From Candidatus Izemoplasma sp. (GTDB lineage: Bacteria > Bacillota_I > Bacilli_A > Izemoplasmatales > Izemoplasmataceae): a stretch of DNA of 6,493 nucleotides. Shown here one piece after another: positions 1-6,224 of this stretch (position 1 is its first letter; each line of letters starts with the position of its first letter). Made by a program: the position numbers and the translations under genes. Where the stretch lies: contig JAOZSP010000096.1 of NCBI GenBank assembly GCA_029939615.1, forward strand, positions 1 to 6,493, given 5' to 3'. Under the pieces are notes generated by a model. The model made no database searches and was not told where the DNA came from. It saw nothing but the letters and a program-made list of their open reading frames with translations.

Positions 1-1009
1 TATAATTAGAAATCGCAATGCTAATAAAGTCACCAATAAATCCATCAACCATTGGGTGTGTTGTTCCTTCCCCAAATAGTTTACTATCAAGAATTTCCTG
101 TTTTGAAAGTAACTTAAATTTATCTGAAAAAGCTTTATTAAAGTTTTCTTTAAATAATTCGTGTTTTTCGTCTTGAACAAAGAAATTTGTTGCTCTAGGT
201 TCTAAAGATGTTTTTCTTTTGAGTAAATCAGTTACTTCTTTATGGTTGTATAGAGGTGTTTCTTCAACATCAGTTAGACCGTGATCAGCAATACAAATAA
301 CTAAAGTATCATCAGTTATATTAGATAATAAATCCTCGAAATCATTATTCAAATCTTTTATAATTTGTTTTACTTCATTACTATTAACACCATATTTATG
401 TTGGCTCAAATCTGGTTCAACCCAGTAAACGTAGTTAAATGATTGATCACTGTTATGTGTTGTTAGTAGAACTTTTTCTATTTCTTCTTTAAACGATTCT
501 GATCCACCTTCTCTGAATGAAGGAAAAAATTCATTAGCAGTTATATTTGGATTTATATCAGTGATTTGCTCATATATTTTTTTGAATGACAAATATTTTT
601 CACGTAAATCTTCATCGAATGTTTCTCCGGTGTAAAAATCTGTATTTAAGAAAACGACAAGATTTGTGTCTTCATTTTTGAAATATTGAACCCATCCTAG
701 ATGTCCATTTGAGACTGGTGGTAGTCCTGATAAAACAGCATCAGTTGCTGCTACAGTTGTGGGAGGGAAGACACTAGTAATTTCTTTCTTAAGGTATTTT
801 TGTAAAGCATCTTTTTGGGTTAAATGCTTTTTAATAACATTAACACCTAAACCATCTAATAAAATATAAATAATATGGTTATAGTTTTTAGCTAATTTGT
901 TATCCAAAATGGGTATAGTACTATATTTAACATCTACACCATAGTGTTTTAATATTGAGTTTGTTACGTTTAAAATTGAGTTATTATAATCTGGGTAAAC
1001 AAGTTTCAT
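1..1009 (-). CDS. Alkaline phosphatase superfamily protein (type I phosphodiesterase/nucleotide pyrophosphatase-like), C-terminus missing
   Basis: Read on the minus strand from the ATG at 1009-1007, the frame stays open for 336 codons to the left edge, so the C-terminus is outside the window. The full metal and nucleophile set of the superfamily is visible: Asp52 in the strand ILLDGLG, the likely nucleophile Thr85 (or Thr84) in VFPPTTVAATDAVLSG, Asp200 and His204 in VEPDLSQHKYG, Asp242-His243 in IADHGLTDV, and His318 in GEGTTHP near the edge. Enzymes of this superfamily hydrolyse phosphate monoesters or diesters with two metal ions, usually zinc. No signal peptide or membrane segment is seen (it begins MKLVYPDYNN), so a cytoplasmic enzyme is inferred. 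AGGAG lies 7 bases before the ATG. The substrate cannot be told from sequence: nucleotide pyrophosphate, phosphodiester and phosphonate substrates are all possible. Only a short C-terminal part is probably missing, because the last metal-binding His is already present. Confidence 0.88.
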   Translation of the reverse strand, partial: MKLVYPDYNNSILNVTNSILKHYGVDVKYSTIPILDNKLAKNYNHIIYILLDGLGVNVIKKHLTQKDALQKYLKKEITSVFPPTTVAATDAVLSGLPPVSNGHLGWVQYFKNEDTNLVVFLNTDFYTGETFDEDLREKYLSFKKIYEQITDINPNITANEFFPSFREGGSESFKEEIEKVLLTTHNSDQSFNYVYWVEPDLSQHKYGVNSNEVKQIIKDLNNDFEDLLSNITDDTLVICIADHGLTDVEETPLYNHKEVTDLLKRKTSLEPRATNFFVQDEKHELFKENFNKAFSDKFKLLSKQEILDSKLFGEGTTHPMVDGFIGDFISIAISNY

Positions 1010-1016
1010 TGAACCA

Positions 1017-1038
1017 CTCCTATTATCAAATTATATCA
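1017..1038 (-). promoter_or_regulatory. Extended -10 promoter and Shine-Dalgarno site of the phosphodiesterase-like gene
   Basis: On the minus strand TGATATAAT (1038-1030) is a perfect TGnTATAAT extended -10. No convincing -35 is visible; the expected place is a T-run that also serves the upstream terminator. Transcription should start near 1023-1025, leaving a leader of about 14-16 bases with AGGAG (1021-1017) at its very 5' end. The motif match is seen directly; the start point is inferred. Confidence 0.65.
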
Positions 1039-1051
1039 AAAGATTTGAGAT

Positions 1052-1083
1052 AAAAAAATAAAAAACGTAATTATTCACGTTTT
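1052..1083 (-). terminator. Intrinsic terminator of the M42 peptidase gene
   Basis: On the minus strand the arm AAAACGT (1083-1077) pairs with ACGTTTT (1068-1062) across an 8-base loop that can add a G-T and an A-T pair. A T-rich tail of two T-runs follows (1065-1060 and 1058-1052). The stem starts immediately after the TAG stop codon at 1086-1084. It is short and AT-rich, so it is probably a weak terminator, and some read-through into the phosphodiesterase-like gene is possible. Confidence 0.6.
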
Positions 1084-2106
1084 CTATTTAATATAATTGA
1101 TTAATAGCTTAATCGTTGCTTCAATTCCATCAATATGAGTTCTTTCCATTCCATGTGAAGCGTGAACTCCGGGACCAATTAAAGCTCCTTTGAAATCATT
1201 ACCACCTCGAATTGCAGCAGAAACATCACTACCGTAATATGGATAGATATCAATAGCATGATTAATTTTGTTCGATTTTGCGATTTCAATTAGTTTATTC
1301 GTTAGGTTGTAGTCGTATGGTCCACTTGAATCCTTTGGACAAATAGACACATCGTATTCAGTACATGTTAAATCGTCACCAATACATCCCATGTCAACGG
1401 CAATCATTTCGTCAAGTTCAGGAATATATGATGCACCATGTCCAACTTCCTCATATGTTGATATGATAAATTTTATTGTGTATTGTGGTGTTATGTTGTT
1501 TTCTTTTAGATATTTGATTAATCCAAAAATACTTGCTACATTTATTTTATCATCTAGGAAACGTGATTTTACAAAACCAGTTTTAGTGATTGTTGTTTTT
1601 GGATCAATAAAGATAAAGTTTCCTACTTCAATACCTAGTTTTTTTACGTCTTCAGCGTTTTTAATGACTTCATCAAGACGAACATACATTTTTTCAGGTG
1701 TTCTTTCTTTTTTGCTAGCGTCTTTAAAGACGTGAGCTGCTGGACTTGTCGATAAAAATGTACCGGTATAATCTTTGTTGCTGCGTGTTCTAATCGTACA
1801 ATATTCACCATCTAGTGTTGGCCAGATTGGTCCACCTATAGTTGTAAATTTAATTTCACCTTTAGCATTTATGCTACGAATCATTGCTCCTAGGGTATCA
1901 ACGTGAACACTTAATCCTACTTTATAATCTGTTTTACCTGGGAAAGTAATAATCAGGTTGCCTTTTTTAGTTTTTTCAGTTTGCAAATTATAAAGATTTG
2001 CCTCTTTTTCAATTCTTGGAATTATTTTAATTGGATAGCCACTTGGACTAGGAATTAATAATATTTCTTGTGCTAATTTTAAAATATATTTTCTATCTAA
2101 TTGCAT
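1084..2106 (-). CDS. M42 family metallopeptidase (glutamyl aminopeptidase/TET-type)
   Basis: This is a complete 340-residue protein, the usual M42 length. M42 enzymes are di-metal aminopeptidases that trim short peptides in the cytoplasm, often as dodecameric shells. Visible residues, numbered from the chosen start, are: metal ligand His68 with Asp70 in SVHVDTLGAM, the bridging Asp185 (or Asp186) in SRFLDDK, catalytic Glu219 and ligand Glu220 in TYEEVGHG, Asp238 in AVDMG, and the last ligand probably His324 in ERTHIDGIEAT. The spacing matches the archaeal TET peptidases. I chose the ATG at 2106-2104 because GAGGTGA (2118-2112) sits just ahead of it. The in-frame GTG at 2115 would add MKI, but it lies inside that Shine-Dalgarno site and is very unlikely. 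Stop is TAG. The gene is divergent from nadD and shares a palindromic control region with it. Substrate preference is unknown; some M42 members are annotated as endoglucanases on weak grounds. Confidence 0.93.
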   Translation of the reverse strand: MQLDRKYILKLAQEILLIPSPSGYPIKIIPRIEKEANLYNLQTEKTKKGNLIITFPGKTDYKVGLSVHVDTLGAMIRSINAKGEIKFTTIGGPIWPTLDGEYCTIRTRSNKDYTGTFLSTSPAAHVFKDASKKERTPEKMYVRLDEVIKNAEDVKKLGIEVGNFIFIDPKTTITKTGFVKSRFLDDKINVASIFGLIKYLKENNITPQYTIKFIISTYEEVGHGASYIPELDEMIAVDMGCIGDDLTCTEYDVSICPKDSSGPYDYNLTNKLIEIAKSNKINHAIDIYPYYGSDVSAAIRGGNDFKGALIGPGVHASHGMERTHIDGIEATIKLLINYIK

Positions 2107-2123
2107 TATTTTCACCTCATGTT

Positions 2124-2152
2124 ATTATAACATAGATATACAATAATGAGAA
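2124..2152 (-). promoter_or_regulatory. Promoter of the M42 peptidase gene
   Basis: Minus-strand TGTTATAAT (2132-2124) is a perfect extended -10. Seventeen bases upstream is TTCTCA (2152-2147), a 4-of-6 match to TTGACA. The predicted start near 2117 would place GAGGTGA at the very beginning of the transcript, giving a leader of about 11 bases. Confidence 0.65.
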
Positions 2153-2167
2153 TATCTGTGTTATAAT
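2139..2167 (+). promoter_or_regulatory. Promoter of the nadD-nadE-mnmA operon
   Basis: TGTTATAAT (2159-2167) is a perfect extended -10. The hexamer at 17-base spacing, TACAAT (2139-2144), is a poor -35, as is common when TGn is present. The predicted transcription start (about 2173-2176) falls on the edge of the GAGGTGA ribosome site (2174-2180), giving a leader of about 10-12 bases. No other convincing promoter is seen in the gaps of the operon, so all five genes probably depend on this one. Confidence 0.65.
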
Positions 2168-2184
2168 TGTGTCGAGGTGATAAT

Positions 2185-2769
2185 ATGATTGTTGTGTTTG
2201 GTGGAGCGTTTAATCCTGTTACTAATGCTCATATAAAAGTGTATGAGTATCTCACTGACAAATTTGTGAAAGCTGAATTTGTTTTTTTGCCTGTAAGTAG
2301 TGCTTATACTAAAAGTGATTTAGTTAGTGATTATCACCGTGTTAATATGTTAGAAATTGCTTTGAAAGAGAAAGAGAATGCTAGTGTTAATCATATTGAG
2401 ATTACCGATAGTAATTTTTTAGGAACATATCAATCTTTGATAAGAATCGCTGATCGATATGCAGATGATGTTTGTTTTGTTGTTGGAGCTGATAATCTTC
2501 AGGGTATGGAAGAATGGATAAACATTGAAGGTATTTTGGCTGATTTTAAGATTATTGTTTTAGGAAGAAATAAGATTAATTCTAAGAAACTGATTTTAGG
2601 AAATGAAATACTTAATAGATTTCTAAATAGTTTCATTATATTTGAGGATTTTGATGTAGATATTAGTTCGACAGGGTTTAGAGAAAGTTTTGAAAAGAAT
2701 CTAGTACCTGAAGAAGTGTATAAATATATAATGGAAAACGAGCTGTATCGAGGTGATGATAATGTATAG
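2185..2769 (+). CDS. nadD: Nicotinate(-nicotinamide) mononucleotide adenylyltransferase
   Basis: This 194-residue protein transfers AMP from ATP to nicotinate mononucleotide, making NaAD and pyrophosphate in the cytoplasm. The nucleotidyltransferase fold is shown by FGGAFNPVTNAH (residues 5-16, with Thr13 and His16 in the T/HxxH position), VVGADNLQGMEEW (99-111) and the C-terminal ISSTGFR (160-166). It ends in the typical LVPEEVYKYIMENELY. The start is the ATG at 2185, 5 bases after GAGGTGA; the in-frame TTG at 2167 lies within the -10 box and is rejected. Two features are odd: the first motif resembles eukaryotic NMNAT (FNPxTNxH) more than the usual bacterial FDPxHxGH, and the loop between ISSTxxR and LVP is about five residues short, lacking the usual GxSI element. 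The stop TAG overlaps the nadE start by 8 bases. Next-door nadE uses its product, which strongly supports the call. Confidence 0.9.
   Translation: MIVVFGGAFNPVTNAHIKVYEYLTDKFVKAEFVFLPVSSAYTKSDLVSDYHRVNMLEIALKEKENASVNHIEITDSNFLGTYQSLIRIADRYADDVCFVVGADNLQGMEEWINIEGILADFKIIVLGRNKINSKKLILGNEILNRFLNSFIIFEDFDVDISSTGFRESFEKNLVPEEVYKYIMENELYRGDDNV
2750..2764 (+). promoter_or_regulatory. Shine-Dalgarno site deciding the nadE start, inside the end of nadD
   Basis: GAGGTGA (2750-2756) lies within the last codons of nadD. Three in-frame starts are possible: GTG 2753 and ATG 2756 overlap the site, while ATG 2762 stands 5 bases after it. The last is chosen. The 8-base overlap with the nadD stop suggests translational coupling. 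The ten bases TCGAGGTGAT here are identical to those before nadD (2172-2181). Confidence 0.8.
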
Positions 2770-4630
2770 TAACGGCTTAATAAAAGTGGCAAGTGTTACT
2801 CCAAAGTTGAAAGTTGGTAATCCACAATATAACGTTGCAGAAATGTTGAACGTTTTAAATGATGTTAAGGCAAGTATTACAGTGTTCCCGGAACTAAGTG
2901 TTACTGCGTATACTTGTAATGATTTATTTTTTCAAGAAAGTTTGTTGAGTAATACTAAAAAAGCTATTACTCATTTATTAAAAGAAAATAAGTACCAAGG
3001 TATTGTTGTTATTGGTGCTCCTTTAGAAGTTGATGGTGTTTTATATAATTGTGCATTTGTTATTCAAGGAAGCAGGATACTTGGTATTATTCCAAAATTC
3101 TACTTGCCTAATACAGGTGAGTTTTATGAGAAACGCTGGTTTCAAAGTGGTTTCAACATTGTTGAGAACTATAATGAAATAAAATATTTAAATCAAGTAA
3201 TACCATTTGGATATATTGTTTTTAAAGATTCAAACGATGAAGTTTCTTTTGGAATTGAAGTATGTGAAGATATGTGGGCTCCAGTAAGCCCTGGGAATGT
3301 ATTAAGTCTAAATGGAGCTCGTATTATATTAAATTTAAGTGCTTCAAATGAAGTTCTTGGCAAACGTGAAATTAGAAGAAGAACTATTTTAGAGCATAGC
3401 AGGAGAAATGCTGGTGCATATGTTTATAGTAGTGCAGGTGTTAACGAAAGTACTAGTGAAACTGTCTTTAGTGGACATAATGTAATTGCTCAAAATAGTG
3501 AACTTATTACTGAGACAGAAAACTTTAATCAAGAGAGTGAAATTATATATGGAGATATTGACTTAGAAAAAATTGATTTTGCTAGAAGAACTAATGCTAG
3601 TTACCGTGATTCTCTAAATAGATATCGTCATAAATTTACTGAAGTTATTATTAAATTAGAAAAATCAAAGGATTACGATTTTGCAAAAAAGTTTGATAGC
3701 ACGCCATTTGTTCCGAAAGTAAATATTCTTGAAGATTTCGAAAAAATTGCAGCACTTCAAGAAAATGCTTTAATAAAAAGAATTAAACACGTGCGTGCAA
3801 AAAGCTTGGTTATTGGCATCAGTGGTGGATTAGATTCAACATTGGCACTATTAATCGCATGTCGTGTTTACGATAACTTGAAAATAGATAAAAAAGAAAT
3901 TATTGGTGTTACAATGCCAGGATTACATACAAGTAAACTTACTAAAAAGAATGCTCTTGATATGATGCTTAATCTTGGAGTAACAATTTTAGATATTGAT
4001 ATAAACAATCATGTTAAGGAACATTTCAATTTAATTGGCCACGATGGTGTTACTGAAGATATTACTTACGAGAATACACAAGCAAGAGCCAGAACGATGA
4101 TTTTGATGAATTTAGCTAATAAATATAAAGGGTTGGTTTTAGGTACTGGAGACTTAAGCGAGATGGCGTTGGGTTGGTGTACTTATAATGGTGATCAAAT
4201 GAGTATGTACGGTATTAATGTTGGAATTCCAAAAACATTAGTACGTTTCATGATTTATAACTATGCTGTTCATAAGTTTAGTGAAAATGTTAGACAAACA
4301 CTATTAAGTATAGTTGATACACCAATAACTCCAGAACTTACTTCAAATCAAAAAACTGAAGACACAATCGGTAAATATGAAATAAATGATTTTATTATTC
4401 ATCGTGTATTACGTTATGGAGATAAAGAAGATAGAATCAGTTGGCTTTTGCCAAAAGTATTTGATATAGATTGTGCTGAAAGTATGAGATACGCAAGTAA
4501 TTTTTTCAGAAGATTTTACTCGCAACAATTTAAAAGACAAGCAACACCAGATGGACCAAAAATATTAGATATTTCTGTGAGTCCACGAGGTGATTTAAGA
4601 TTACCAAGTGATATTGACTACTTGAAATAG
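2762..4630 (+). CDS. nadE: Glutamine-dependent NAD+ synthetase
   Basis: This 622-residue, two-domain enzyme converts NaAD to NAD+ with ATP, using ammonia released from glutamine. The N-terminal nitrilase-type glutaminase domain (about 1-280) has the catalytic triad Glu44 in FPELSVTAY, Lys112 in IPKFYLPN and Cys168 in EVCEDMWAP. The C-terminal synthetase domain (about 320-622) has the ATP PP-loop SGGLDS (354-359), YENTQARAR, the GTGDLSEMALGW stretch (461-472) and QKTEDTIGKYEINDF. All key residues are present and the length fits the long, glutamine-using class rather than the short ammonia-dependent NadE. The start at ATG 2762 is set by GAGGTGA at 2750-2756. The gene overlaps nadD by 8 bases and is followed by mnmA after 17 bases. 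The pairing with nadD gives the complete NaMN-to-NAD route. No de novo genes (nadA, nadB, nadC) are seen here, so the source of NaMN is not shown. Confidence 0.97.
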   Translation: MYSNGLIKVASVTPKLKVGNPQYNVAEMLNVLNDVKASITVFPELSVTAYTCNDLFFQESLLSNTKKAITHLLKENKYQGIVVIGAPLEVDGVLYNCAFVIQGSRILGIIPKFYLPNTGEFYEKRWFQSGFNIVENYNEIKYLNQVIPFGYIVFKDSNDEVSFGIEVCEDMWAPVSPGNVLSLNGARIILNLSASNEVLGKREIRRRTILEHSRRNAGAYVYSSAGVNESTSETVFSGHNVIAQNSELITETENFNQESEIIYGDIDLEKIDFARRTNASYRDSLNRYRHKFTEVIIKLEKSKDYDFAKKFDSTPFVPKVNILEDFEKIAALQENALIKRIKHVRAKSLVIGISGGLDSTLALLIACRVYDNLKIDKKEIIGVTMPGLHTSKLTKKNALDMMLNLGVTILDIDINNHVKEHFNLIGHDGVTEDITYENTQARARTMILMNLANKYKGLVLGTGDLSEMALGWCTYNGDQMSMYGINVGIPKTLVRFMIYNYAVHKFSENVRQTLLSIVDTPITPELTSNQKTEDTIGKYEINDFIIHRVLRYGDKEDRISWLLPKVFDIDCAESMRYASNFFRRFYSQQFKRQATPDGPKILDISVSPRGDLRLPSDIDYLK

Positions 4631-4647
4631 TTTTGGAGGATTTTATT

Positions 4648-5778
4648 ATGGCAAAAACAGTAGTTGTAGGGTTAAGTGGGGGAGTAGATAGTAGTGTTGC
4701 GGCTGCGTTATTAATAGAACAAGGATATAATGTTATTGGTCTTTTTATGCGCAATTGGGATTCAACCACAAATAATGATATTTTAGGTAATCCAGATATC
4801 GATGATGAAATATGTCCGCAAGAGGTTGACTATGCTGACGCCTTAAAGGTAGCCAACAAATTAAAGATGCCTATATTTAAGGTTGACTTTATTCAAGAAT
4901 ACTGGGATAATGTATTCACCTATTTCCTTGATGAGTATAAAAAAGGAAGAACACCTAATCCTGATATTTTGTGTAATAAGTATATTAAATTTGATGCTTT
5001 TATTGAACATGCATTGCAATATCATCCCGATTTTATTGCAATGGGCCACTACGCTAGAGTAGTTCATGGTGAACATCCTAAAATGCTTAGAGGTGTTGAT
5101 GACAACAAGGATCAATCGTATTTTTTAAGCCAGTTGACCGAGAAGCAATTATCTCAAACATTATTTCCTGTTGGAGAACTTACAAAACAAGAAGTAAGAG
5201 AAATTGCAAACAAATATGATTTAGCTACTAAAGATAAAAAAGATAGTACTGGTATCTGCTTTATTGGAGAAAGAGATTTTAAAAAATTCTTGAGTAATTA
5301 TTTACCAAATAAGACTGGTAATATGATAACCCTTGATGGTGAAATTATTTCTAAACATTCTGGACTAATGTATTATACAATTGGCCAAAGAAAAGGTTTG
5401 GGTATTGGTGGGAGTAGTAGATTTGGTAATGAGCCATGGTTTGTTATTGGAAAGAATTTAAATACTAACGATTTAGTTGTGGGACAAGGTTTTCATCACC
5501 CAACTCTTTACAGTGATTCTTGTTTAGTCGAAGATGTTAATTTAATCAACTTGAATCATTTTGAGGGTGAACTTAAGTGTACTGCTAAATTTAGATATCG
5601 TCAGAAGGATAATGATGTATTAATTAAATTTATTGGAAACAACTTATTTGTTACTTTCAAAAATGATATACGAGCAATAACTCCGGGGCAAGCAGCTGTG
5701 TTTTATCAAGGAGATGTTTGTTTAGGTGGAGGATTTATAAAAGAAGCTTATAAAGATAAAAAAGTAAGAAAATACTAG
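4648..5778 (+). CDS. mnmA: tRNA-specific 2-thiouridylase MnmA
   Basis: This 376-residue enzyme activates U34 in the anticodon of Lys, Glu and Gln tRNAs with ATP and inserts sulfur to give 2-thiouridine. Visible motifs are the PP-loop SGGVDSS (10-16), GLFMRNWD (31-38), TPNPDILCNKYIKF with catalytic Cys109, GHYAR (133-137), STGICFIG with the second cysteine Cys204, and YTIGQRKGLG (243-252). The C-terminal beta-barrel includes TPGQAAVFY. Length and all motifs match typical bacterial MnmA. The start ATG 4648 follows GGAGG (4635-4639) by 8 bases; the in-frame TTG at 4633 overlaps that site and is rejected. No cysteine desulfurase gene, a frequent MnmA neighbour in Firmicutes, lies in the window, so the sulfur donor must be encoded elsewhere. 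The stop TAG runs straight into the AGGAGG site of the next gene. Confidence 0.97.
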   Translation: MAKTVVVGLSGGVDSSVAAALLIEQGYNVIGLFMRNWDSTTNNDILGNPDIDDEICPQEVDYADALKVANKLKMPIFKVDFIQEYWDNVFTYFLDEYKKGRTPNPDILCNKYIKFDAFIEHALQYHPDFIAMGHYARVVHGEHPKMLRGVDDNKDQSYFLSQLTEKQLSQTLFPVGELTKQEVREIANKYDLATKDKKDSTGICFIGERDFKKFLSNYLPNKTGNMITLDGEIISKHSGLMYYTIGQRKGLGIGGSSRFGNEPWFVIGKNLNTNDLVVGQGFHHPTLYSDSCLVEDVNLINLNHFEGELKCTAKFRYRQKDNDVLIKFIGNNLFVTFKNDIRAITPGQAAVFYQGDVCLGGGFIKEAYKDKKVRKY

Positions 5779-5787
5779 GAGGACAAA

Positions 5788-6213
5788 ATGAAAGGTACAA
5801 TTATTTTAGAAAAAAATAACGCAGTAGTTGAATTAGAATTATTTGAAAAAGAAGCACCGGGTACAGTTGAGAACTTTAAAACCTTAGCGAACAAAGGATT
5901 TTATAATGGATTAACATTTCATCGTGTAATTTCAGGATTTGTAGCTCAAGGAGGATGTCCTAACGGTACGGGAACTGGTGGTCCAGGATATAATATTAAA
6001 TGTGAAACCAAAGGAAACCCTCACCAACACGTTGTTGGAGCTTTATCAATGGCACATGCTGGAAAAGATACAGGAGGAAGCCAATTCTTTATATGTTATG
6101 CGAGTTTTCCACATTTAGACGGTATTCATACGGTATTTGGACAAGTAGTAAATGGAATGGAACACGTTAATGATATTAAACAGGGAGACGTTATAAAAGA
6201 AATTATTATCTAG
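5788..6213 (+). CDS. Cyclophilin-type peptidyl-prolyl cis-trans isomerase
   Basis: This 141-residue single-domain cyclophilin speeds cis-trans isomerisation of bonds before proline during protein folding. The active-site landmarks are all present: FHRVISGFVAQGG (44-56) with Arg46, Phe51 and Gln54; GGSQFFI (96-102) with Gln99 and Phe101; and HLDGIHTVFG (109-118). His109 stands where human cyclophilin A has the cyclosporin-binding tryptophan, a change common in bacterial members. There is no signal peptide or lipobox, so it is a cytoplasmic, PpiB-like protein. It is compact, lacking insertions seen in eukaryotic forms. The start is ATG 5788, 5 bases after AGGAGG (5777-5782), which itself overlaps the mnmA stop codon. 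The 9-base gap to mnmA indicates the same transcript. Confidence 0.95.
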   Translation: MKGTIILEKNNAVVELELFEKEAPGTVENFKTLANKGFYNGLTFHRVISGFVAQGGCPNGTGTGGPGYNIKCETKGNPHQHVVGALSMAHAGKDTGGSQFFICYASFPHLDGIHTVFGQVVNGMEHVNDIKQGDVIKEIII

Positions 6214-6224
6214 GGAGTGATATA

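Larger units (their letters stand above)
2124..2167. repeat. 44-bp imperfect inverted repeat spanning both divergent promoters
   Basis: ATTATAACATAGATAT (2124-2139) and ATATCTGTGTTATAAT (2152-2167) are inverted copies matching at 15 of 16 positions; the only difference pairs T2133 with G2158. The spacer is 12 bases (2140-2151). Each arm holds one complete TGTTATAAT extended -10 plus 7 further conserved bases, so the symmetry goes beyond what two consensus promoters require. It may be an operator for a dimeric regulator of both sides, or a duplicated promoter. I recognise no known regulator consensus. Confidence 0.8.

Noticed and set aside
1010..1083. Small gene or RNA between the M42 and phosphodiesterase-like genes
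   Set aside because: The 74 bases are fully explained by a terminator stem with its T-tail and an extended -10 promoter with a ribosome site.
1391..1735. 114-codon plus-strand open frame inside the M42 peptidase gene
   Set aside because: It is antisense to a gene with complete catalytic motifs, has no Shine-Dalgarno site or recognisable domain, and is a by-product of AT-rich coding on the other strand.
2124..2167. Invertible promoter switch
   Set aside because: The inverted repeats are short with only 12 bases between them, promoters already face both ways so inversion would change nothing, and no recombinase gene is present.
2107..2184. Riboswitch or attenuator ahead of the NAD operon
   Set aside because: The predicted leader is about 10-12 bases, far too short to hold an aptamer, and the palindrome lies upstream of the predicted transcription start.
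2499..2792. Minus-strand open frame across the nadD end and nadE start
   Set aside because: It overlaps two well-supported genes, its Ser/Leu/Ile-rich translation is typical of a complementary-strand shadow, and it has no ribosome site. The same holds for the minus-strand frames at 4530-4769, 4861-5115 and 6115-6297.
3800..4700. nadE and mnmA both carrying an SGG(L/V)DS loop, suggesting duplication
   Set aside because: The PP-loop is shared by the whole ATP-pyrophosphatase superfamily; the rest of the two proteins is unrelated at this level.
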